64,000 nucleotides of DNA. Origin: Omphiscola glabra (lineage: Eukaryota > Mollusca > Gastropoda > Lymnaeidae). The translations under genes were made by a program, and so were the position numbers. Shown here in pieces: positions 57,255 through 64,000 of this stretch; position 1 is the first letter of the stretch, and every line of letters begins with the position of its first letter. The stretch lies in contig OZ024806.1 in assembly GCA_964017045.1 (NCBI GenBank), positions 9,692,488-9,756,487 on the forward strand. The letters are read 5' to 3'. The notes beneath the pieces were generated by a model. The model worked only from the letters and a program-made list of their open reading frames with translations, had not been told where the DNA came from and did no database searches.

Positions 57255-57565
57255 TAATCAAAACAATCTTGACAAGACTCTTTGCCCATCAAATCCCATA
57301 CTATTTTAGACAAAGTCCATCAAATCTCATATTCCTTCAGATAAAGACCATGAAATCCCATATTATTTTAGACAAAAACCCTCAAATGCCAGATGTTAGA
57401 TTTAGACCATCGAGTACCATATGTTTAACAAACCCAAACATTTAACAAACCCATATGTTTAACAACCCATCTGACATCCGTTTAACACATGACATCCGTT
57501 TTACACATGACATCCGTTTAACACATGTCATCCGTTCAACACATGTCATCTGTTTAACACGTCAT
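57255..57565. repeat. Two adjacent degenerate arrays
   Basis: About five units of a 33-bp repeat (ATCAAATCCCATATTATTTT type) at 57275-57420 are followed by 16-19-bp units (ACATCCGTTTAACACATG) at 57420-57560. Confidence 0.85.
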
Positions 57566-58080
57566 CTGGGTCCAGGTTCCCGATTGGGAGACTCCAACAT
57601 TTTCCATTTAAAGTGGCACCACCACCCCTGCTTCCACAGCCCTCCCCCCGCCACCCCCACCCTCATCCTGCTGTCTACAACACAGACAAGCGATGTCCGG
57701 CTACGGCAGCGTCCCCCTGGGAGATCGATACTGATCGCCTATTGATTGGCCACCAAATCTTTGGCTTGCATGCGCACCAGTTTAATTGGCCAAAAACACG
57801 CGCGCCTGTAGCCTAGAGTACAGGGGGGGTGGTGGCGGGAGACGGGGGCGCCACATGTAAATTGAACAAGACTGCTGTCCAAGAGTACGTGATGGTGGGT
57901 TTAAAATCTGCTGGAAGCCTTAAGATTGACGGCTGCTTGGCCTAAATCCAAATTGAGTATTCGGATCCCGAGAGTTGATGTCGCGTGGACTTATTTTACA
58001 ATACCGACTCCAACTCAAACTACAATGTTATGTTAACACGTGGAAGGTTTAACGCGATTTTCTGTGTATAAGTTTTTAGT
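57566..58080. other. Unassigned spacer
   Basis: GC-balanced single-copy DNA with C-rich patches near 57615-57665. No gene is recognised. Confidence 0.45.
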
Positions 58081-58084
58081 AAAA

Positions 58085-58495
58085 TCTTATTTGCTGTCTA
58101 TTGGTATTTGCTGTCTATTGGTATTTGCTGCCTATTGGTATTTGTTAACTGTTGTTATTTGCAGTCTGTTTATATTTTGTGTCTATTGATTCTTGCTGAT
58201 CTTTTTATATTTGCTGGATATTGGTACTTGCTGTCTCTTCTATTTCTATTGGTATTTTCTGTCTCTTGGTATTTCTATTGGTGTTTCCTGTCTCTTGGTA
58301 TTTCTATTGGTGTTTGCCGTCTCTTGGTATTTCTATTGGTATTTGCCGTCTCTTGGTATTTCTATTGGTATTTGCCGTCTCTTCGTATTTCTATTGGTGT
58401 TTGCCGTCTCTTGGTATTTCTATTGGTATTTGCCGTCTCTTGGTATTTCTATTGGTATTTGCCGTCGATTATTATTTCCTCTCTATTGGTATTTG
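58085..58495. repeat. 15/16-bp then 30-bp minisatellite
   Basis: TTGCTGTCTATTGGTATT units (58090-58150) grade into TGCCGTCTCTTGGTATTTCT plus ATTGGTATTT (30 bp) from 58240, about eight units. Three forward frames are open and encode I/F/L/V-rich repeats. Confidence 0.94.
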
Positions 58496-58878
58496 ATCTA
58501 CAAGGCATTATGGGTCTTTGCTTTGTTTTTGTAATGTTGGCTGTCATATAATACGTTTTTAACGTTATCTTTGGACTCTTATTCGTATTTATCCTACTTC
58601 AATTATTTTTTTTATAATTGTGGCCGAGCGGTCTACATTGGGTCGATCTCGTATATCATCTCAGATTCGCTGGTTGCTTCGATGAACGATTACGTCACTG
58701 GCTACGTCACCGGAAGAAGTTGATTTTTTAAAAATAAAAACCGAGTCTAAGTCTAAACAAACATTGTGGGCTGTTAATCTCAAATTAAGACAAACACAGC
58801 CGTGTTTTGAACCTAATTACAAAATTCTATACCAAAAAAAAATGTAGCTAATTTTTTTTCATTAAGATTTGCATTTAC
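58496..58878. other. AT-rich spacer
   Basis: No gene or repeat is recognised. Confidence 0.45.
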
Positions 58879-59262
58879 AAGATAAATAATAGACTAGTCC
58901 ACTGCTCTGGCATTAAACAGAAAATCGTCCCTCTCCCCCATAGACAGCAACGAGGCCATGACAGGCAGTTCCGGCTCATACCAGCGAGAAGCCAGTATAG
59001 GAACTGCTCATTCCTACCAAAGACAATCAGGGACTGGAACAAGCTTTCAAAAGGAACAGTTGAGGCGACAACACTTGACTCATTTGCGTCTATTGCCTCA
59101 GGCCTTCCAACCCCCAGTGCATGATACCCTCACACAGTTACTCTTGTAACCAGTGAAATATCCTCATCAACACCAGGCACAGAAACATTGCAAATCCCAT
59201 CTACATTCAAATGAGCCATAATGATCAATAACTTGATCGTGGGCCATTAATATATAGAAGAA
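58870..59262 (+). mobile_element. 5'-truncated LINE copy, family 1
   Basis: Combines the coding remnant, a 3' UTR with AATGAGCCATAATGATCAAT and TTGATCGTGGGCC, and a tail ending AGAAGAAGAAGAAG at about 59269. The end is the same as in the copy at 4235-4991. Confidence 0.9.
58879..59124 (+). pseudogene. LINE reverse transcriptase C-terminal end, family 1
   Basis: An 81-codon open segment reads KINNRLVHCSGIKQK, then GHDRQFRLIPARSQY, FLPKTIRDWNKL and GTVEATTLDSFAS, ending at TGA (59122-59124). It aligns with 4640-4896 and keeps CAG (Q) where that copy has a TAG. The fragment is heavily 5'-truncated and inactive. Confidence 0.9.
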
Positions 59263-59269
59263 GAAGAAG

Positions 59270-59660
59270 CTGTTGGCCTGTTTTGTTTAAACTAGTTGAA
59301 AGGTGTGTGTGTGGGGGGGGGGGGGAATAAAACAAACAATTGATTGCGCTACTGTGCATGCTCGCGTGGCCACTTGAACATCTCTACTGACTGAATGAGG
59401 ACCTACAAAGCTGACAGGGTGACAGCACCCTGCACTCACGCACCTTGTTGACGACGCCGTTGATTGGACAGTGTTGCTTGGTTCGTGAGTAAATGTTTGA
59501 CGAGATGTCCTTCCGGTGTTTGTGGGGGGGGGGGGGGGGGTGGTGACCATCTTGGAAGCCAGGGTCGTGACTACAATGTTAATGGATCAACACCCCCCTC
59601 CCCACCCAAACTCCCCAAAACTTCCGACGTAAATCTTACCTAACCTACTTATCGTGTGCG
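59270..59660. other. Spacer with G/T runs
   Basis: G runs near 59314-59326 and 59525-59540. A minus-strand frame of 87 codons is unrecognised. Confidence 0.45.
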
Positions 59661-59935
59661 TCACTTAAAATAAATAAATAACAAAGTAACAAAGTAACAA
59701 AGAAATGAAACAGCAGCGAATAAATAAGATAGTAAATAATAAATAGCAGAGTAGCAAATAAATAACTAAATAACAAATACATGTCAAAGTAACAAAAAAA
59801 TAACTAAATAACAAATACATGTCAAAGTAACAAATAAATAACTAAATAACAAATACATGTCAAAGTAACAAATAAATAACTAATAAACAAATAAACAACA
59901 AAGCTACAAATAAAAAGTGTAAAAAAAATCCGTTT
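59661..59935. repeat. A-rich minisatellite
   Basis: AAATAACAAATACATGTCAA plus AGTAACAAATAAATAACT repeats three to four times at about 37-38 bp and grades at both ends into AAATAACAAAGTAAC sequence. Confidence 0.88.
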
Positions 59936-60205
59936 GGAAATGGTCAAAATCAAAACCTTTAGAAAAGATTGCAGGTCGCAGGCAATCAACTTGAGGATCT
60001 CGCGGCGACAGGCAGTCGTGGGGGTTCGAATCTTAAACTGTTCCTGCAGATGATGGACATAATCTAGGGGGAAAAAAATAATACACAATTCTTAGTACAA
60101 ATATTTTATTATATTTTCTCTTACAAAGATTACTTTTTTAGTATTGGTGATTTTTATTTACTGCAGTGTTCTTATTCATAAAATATTTAATAAACTGTTA
60201 CTTTA
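59936..60205. other. Unassigned spacer
   Basis: GGGGGTTCGAATCTT at about 60020 resembles a tRNA B box, but no A box or cloverleaf is evident. Confidence 0.4.
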
Positions 60206-60735
60206 CTAGATATAGCCCGCCAAATTTGGCGACTGCAATGCGTGAACTTACCATCTACTAGATACAGCCCGCAAAACATTGGCGACAGCAATGTGTAAAC
60301 TTACCATCAACTAAAGTCAATTGACAAAGCATGAAATTAAGTAACGCACATTTAAGAATCCCACTTTTTGCTACACCCCTTCCCCCAGGATGCGTCACGG
60401 CACACTATTTGTTTCACGCCCATTGACTATATAAAATATTCTGATGTCCCAACCACTTTTAAATCGCATATTTCTTTACACCATACTTAAATCGAAACGA
60501 TTTCATTTTCCGAAAAGAAAATATTACGCGCCAAACGCAGTTGCGTTAAATTTAAAAAAATAATAATTTAGCGTAGTTATCGGGAATTATATTATACGCG
60601 CTATAGAACTCATTATTGAACCTTACTTTCTTTCAAACATGTAGAATTATGTGTAATATACTCTCAATACCAAATTGGCTGATTAGGAAGCAGTCCACGA
60701 GTCACACCAGAAGCGTAATATATTTAAGAGATTAT
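60206..60735 (-). mobile_element. Helitron-like non-autonomous copy with two terminal units
   Basis: Inverted copy of the 54050 element. From the plus-strand left it reads T-CTAG complement, then two terminal units with the palindrome CGCCAAATTTGGCG in the outer one, then the shared body to GTGACTCGTGGACTGCTTCC (read on the minus strand). Two units here, one at 31123 and 41765, and thirteen at 54522 show copy-number change at the same end. Confidence 0.82.
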
Positions 60736-60825
60736 TGTGGATCGTGCGGATGCCATTATTAGGTCAAAGTCTGAGAACCTTTTATAACTTAAATATTGCA
60801 ATCTCCGCCAGACAATAATAAAACC
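60736..60825. other. Short spacer
   Basis: Nothing recognisable. Confidence 0.4.
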
Positions 60826-60965
60826 ACATTATGCTTGGCCTTCCCACACGTAGACACAGGTAAACTTAATGTGTGTGGCAACACATTATGCTTGCCTTCC
60901 CACACGTAGACACAGACAAACATATTTGTGTAACAACACATTATGCTGACCCTCCCACACAGTGA
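60826..60965. repeat. About 60-bp tandem triplication
   Basis: ACATTATGCTTGCCTTCCCA followed by CACGTAGACACAG recurs at about 60-bp spacing, with a third diverged unit. The surrounding DNA is single-copy. Confidence 0.85.
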
Positions 60966-62035
60966 CAAAGTCGGAAACATTCTCATGTGCCACATGATAG
61001 CTAGAGGCTCCCCCCCCCACTACGCCACTGGCTGGAGGCCACACCCCCCACCCCCGCAACCACAATAACAAACAACAAATATTCTTCTGTGTACCAACAC
61101 CTCGGTTCAGATCTTTGTTGATTAACAGTAAAATTATGCAGCACCCTTGGCTCAGCGCCAGGCCCAGGCGTTTTTAAAAAAATTCAAATAGAGGCATTCA
61201 ATCAGACGGTGGAGATGGGTCTCAGACTGTGTTTCTAGATGGCCCTTTTTAGTGCCTGGTCCTAAATGGCCCGTGCATCTGCCTTCGTCAATGGCCTCGT
61301 AAAACTAACTCAGGTCCCCCACCTTCCCCAACCACAATCTCCTTTTTTTTTATTTTTGTTATACCGATTGGTATCGTGGTACGGATTGTCGCCATGGTAA
61401 CCTAAATACACTTCCCATCTCGGTGTTCGAATGTGATCCAGCATCTCGATGTCAAGCCCAGAAAGAATAGGATCTCTGAACGTCAAAAGCCCAAACAAAA
61501 TATGTTCAATGAACCCTCTAGCGTGTTCATGGAATGCCTCCTCCCCCCCCCCGACCCCCCCCCGGGCCCGATGTCGCCAACAGTGTTGTCCCTTGTCCTT
61601 ACAGCCCTTTTCGTAATGTCACCGGTGCCTCGTCTTCACACACGCGCGCGCTTGATTGGAATTGATTGCGACTGCGCCAATTCTAAAAAGCCCGGTTTAC
61701 ATCCGGTAAAAACACGGTTATCGATTGTCATTACCTATCCCGGGGAACGTCGCTCCTGATATCTTTATGGCGGCCGTGGCACGGTCCTCCTGATGAGCTT
61801 TGTCTCGGGCTGTGTCACGGTCGAGCTGCGTTGCGTTCAAGTATATTTCACGCCTAAGCAGGTCTTAACCTACTTGTGCACTCAGTGGTAACACATGGCC
61901 GTGGTATTTTAAAAAAATAAATAATATTATTTTTATATATTTTTTAATACCATAAAATATAGACTAACTAACACATTACAGATCACTATTTTCATGCTTT
62001 TTGGGGGAGGGGTGGTTTGCCCCATAAACGAGGGC
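60966..62035. other. 1.1 kb without a recognisable gene
   Basis: A patch at 61001-61045 (CTACGCCACTGGCTGG) resembles a short hAT end. C runs lie near 61540-61563. The 61430-61760 open frame is unrecognised. Confidence 0.4.
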
Positions 62036-62425
62036 CAGACACACAAGACAGACACAATGGTCAGACCTCTGAAACACAGGCCAGACACGCAAGTCAGACA
62101 CAATGGTCAGACATCTGAAACACAAGTCAAACACGCAAGTCAGACACAATGGTCAGACATCTGAAACACGGGTCAAACACACAAGACAGACACAATGGTC
62201 AGACCTCTGAAACACGGGTCAAACACACAAGACAGACACAATGGTCAGACATCTGAAACACGGGTCAAACACACAAGACAGACACAATGGTCAGACCTCT
62301 GAAGCACAAGTCTAACACGCAAGTCAGACACAATGGTCAGACCTCTGAAAAACAAGTCAAACACGCAAGTCAGACACAATGGTCAGACATCTGAAACACG
62401 GGTCAAACACGCAAATCGAACACAC
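62036..62425. repeat. 44-bp minisatellite, about 8.5 units
   Basis: GACACAATGGTCAGACATCT plus GAAACACGGGTCAAACACAC recurs at 44 bp. Adjacent variants (ACCTCTG/ACATCTG and ACGGGTC/ACAAGTC) alternate. The repeat is unrelated to the 44-bp array at 662. Confidence 0.95.
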
Positions 62426-62546
62426 GCGTCGTCCGCGGAGGTGTGAGTAAGAGGGTGTGGGGGAGGTCGTAGATATGCTGACGTCATCAGACCCGTTCAC
62501 GCCGAACCCAATTAGACTAAACTGAAGGTGTTTAAGTCGGCGGTTA

Positions 62547-62824
62547 CATCAGAAAACACACATTTATGAAGTAGCGACGAACATTTTTTACAGGTTGGGG
62601 GGGGGGGGGGGGGGTCACCACAACACGAGGAACTGTATCAGACCTGTTTACTCTTACGATTCGGGCGTGCAGTGTACGATTTTGAGGTGTTTACATTATA
62701 CATACGGTTGTTTATTATTATTTTTTTTACTATTACGAATTTGTTATGATATTGTACGATTTTATGAGTTTGAGGATCTGCTGTATTAAAGGGTCGCGGC
62801 ATAAGGAAGGGTTGAGAGCCGCTG
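62547..62824 (+). mobile_element. SPIN/OposCharlie-like hAT copy, 5'-truncated and split by a nested insertion
   Basis: The copy starts within ATCAGAAAACACACA and ends GGTTGAGAGCCGCTG. The segment GTTG-G5-GTC of sister copies is here 18 G (62597-62614). After GAGGAACTGTAT (62638) a 142-bp element intervenes, and TATTAAAGGGTCGCGGCAT resumes at 62784. Confidence 0.85.
62639..62780 (+). mobile_element. 142-bp element nested in a hAT copy
   Basis: Begins CAGACCTGTTTACTC and ends GAGTTTGAGGATCTG, forming imperfect inverted ends. The 6-bp repeat ctgtat lies on both sides (62633-62638 and 62781-62786), and removing one copy plus the insert restores the family consensus. No second copy is in this window, so the family is unnamed. 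Confidence 0.8.
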
Positions 62825-63177
62825 TTGTAAGTGATCACGGATTGCCAGATCGGCGTGCAAAGCTCAAGGCAACGCTGTCAAATTTCTGAAGGAAGAAAAG
62901 AGGTGTCACGACTGGGTACGTGTGTAACTGCGTTGGAGGATGGATGTGTGTGTGTGGTTGAGTGGGGGGGGAGTGTGTGTTGGGATGGGTGTGAGTGGTG
63001 TACACTATTACTAATTTTAATGAGGCTCAAAGTAAAAGAGATGTGAAACCCTCCCTGCATCAATCGCGCTCTGGAATGAAATTCAATGAAATTCTTGTTT
63101 CGTCTACTCGTGGGTCGTGAAGACCAGGAGATGGCTTAACAGGCGTATGTCGTGATGGGGCGTGGGGTTGAGAGGGC
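62825..63177. other. Spacer with GT repeats
   Basis: GTGTGTGTGTGG near 62946 and a G8 run near 62964. No gene is recognised. Confidence 0.5.
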
Positions 63178-63185
63178 GGCCCGCA

Positions 63186-63371
63186 CAGGGGCGTAGCTAG
63201 AATGTTTATCGCCCGGGGAAAAGATTCATTTACAAACACCTACCTTTCTTTTTTTCAACTCTCAAACCCATTATTTTCATCAATAAAATAATATCAAATC
63301 TCATGTTGGCGCCCCTAACTAGTCTGGCGCCCGGGGACATCTGTCCGCCGCCCACCTTAACTACGTCTCTG
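63186..63371 (+). mobile_element. Short hAT-like element, family C (186 bp), with 7/8 target duplication
   Basis: Starts CAGGGGCGTAGCTAGAATG and ends TTAACTACGTCTCTG. It is flanked by ggcccgca (63178-63185) and ggcctgca (63372-63379). The interior reads CAACTCTCAAACCCATTATT and GGCGCCCCTAACTAGTCTGG. The diverged inverted copy is at 11212-11413. Confidence 0.88.
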
Positions 63372-63379
63372 GGCCTGCA

Positions 63380-64000
63380 CCAGGCCGTATTTGTTTTGTT
63401 TTGTTTTTGTTTTTTTGTTGAGTTTTTTTTTGTTTTTGATTTTGTTGGGCGCACCATTCTCGGTTAACTTTATTTCCTATCTAAGGATTTTAACACTTTT
63501 GTTTGGTTTGTTTACACGTATTCTTTATGCATTGTCGCTGTCGCGAATTAGCGCGGCAAGGCACAAGGGCGGCCCGGGCGGCCCAGACTCTAGCTACCCC
63601 TTTGACTAACAAAGTCATTGAGAGTCGCGTTTTTCGGGACTCCTTATACATAAATCGTCTAAAAATGAAGCGCCGAGACAACATGGTCGGTACGGTCGGT
63701 CACCAGGTGCCTTAGTCACCTATTCACGCAATAGAAAAGAATTTGTAGAAACCCAGTTAGAGGGCGTCTGACACCACCCCCGAGATCGGCAGGGGTGTTT
63801 TTGTAACGTTAAAATATGATATCTGTCCACCCCGGTCGTAGAAAGTTCGATGGCCCGTGCTGTGCGAGGGCGGCACCACCAACCGACCAGGGTGCTCTTT
63901 GGTGGATATCGCCGCGCTTGCTTGGTCAATTGAGTGGACGGCAGGTTGGGGGCTGCCTCGGCGGCGGAGTGCCTTCAGCTTGCCGCTTCGCGGCCCCTTT
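63380..64000. other. Terminal stretch, unassigned
   Basis: A GT-rich stretch (63391-63450) is followed by a probable hAT-end remnant at about 63566-63602 (GGGCGGCCCGGGCGGCCC, CTAGCTACCCCTTTG). The last 280 bp are the most GC-rich single-copy sequence in the window, with no recognisable gene or RNA. Confidence 0.45.

Noticed and set aside
59990..60035. tRNA-like B box GGTTCGAATC
   Set aside because: No A box at the right spacing and no cloverleaf can be drawn. The same holds for B-box-like strings near 35030 and 56007.

Overview
The window is non-coding, repeat-dominated eukaryotic DNA, almost certainly from an animal. I found no intact host gene, no rRNA or tRNA gene, no CRISPR and no bacterial-style operon. 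The only protein-coding traces are 3' fragments of three LINE (non-LTR retrotransposon) families, all 5'-truncated. hAT-Charlie-type miniature transposons of the SPIN/OposCharlie kind, LINE tails and very dense minisatellites fit an invertebrate, and a gastropod mollusc is my best guess: SPIN and OposCharlie1 transposons have been reported from the pond snail Lymnaea. That host assignment is inference and weak.

Roughly 30% of the window is tandem repeat, in about thirty unrelated arrays with units of 15 to 138 bp. The largest are a 44-bp array (662-3909, about 74 units) and a 33-bp satellite (19529-25338, about 175 units). The satellite carries a three-fold internal duplication about 1 kb long. 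Because many unit lengths are multiples of three, several arrays leave long open frames on one or both strands, including 931 codons in the 33-bp satellite. These are best read as repeat shadows rather than genes.

The second layer is interspersed DNA transposons. At least five families of short hAT-like elements (about 165-355 bp, ends CAG...CTG) are present, and many still show 8-bp target duplications (tgttagag, ccctagaa, ccttactc and near matches). One SPIN-like copy (6138-6335) lies inside a minisatellite, and another (62547-62824) was itself split by a 142-bp element. A separate 393-bp element with about 41-bp inverted ends lies at 50274-50666.

The third layer is a Helitron-like non-autonomous family with five clear and two diverged copies. 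The clear copies end in a hairpin followed by CTAG or CTAA and then T. The terminal 53 bp occurs once in most copies, twice in the copy at 60206-60735 and 13 times in tandem at 54522-55218. It looks like a transposon end turning into a satellite.

The whole window is peppered with poly(C)/poly(G) runs of 9 to 20 bases. Comparing copies of the same transposon shows that runs of 5-6 G in one copy have grown to 11-18 G in another, so the tracts expanded after insertion.

Layout: 1-4 kb hAT element and 44-bp array; 4-5 kb LINE; 5-13.6 kb ten minisatellites and two SPIN-like elements; 14-17.8 kb Helitron-like copies, LINE tail and SPIN-like element; 18.5-28.4 kb satellite block; 29-36 kb mostly unique with hAT and Helitron-like copies; 37-44 kb mixed repeats; 44-49 kb mostly unique with one LINE fossil; 49-55 kb transposons and the 53-bp terminal array; 55-64 kb minisatellites, LINE tail, Helitron-like copy and nested hAT elements.
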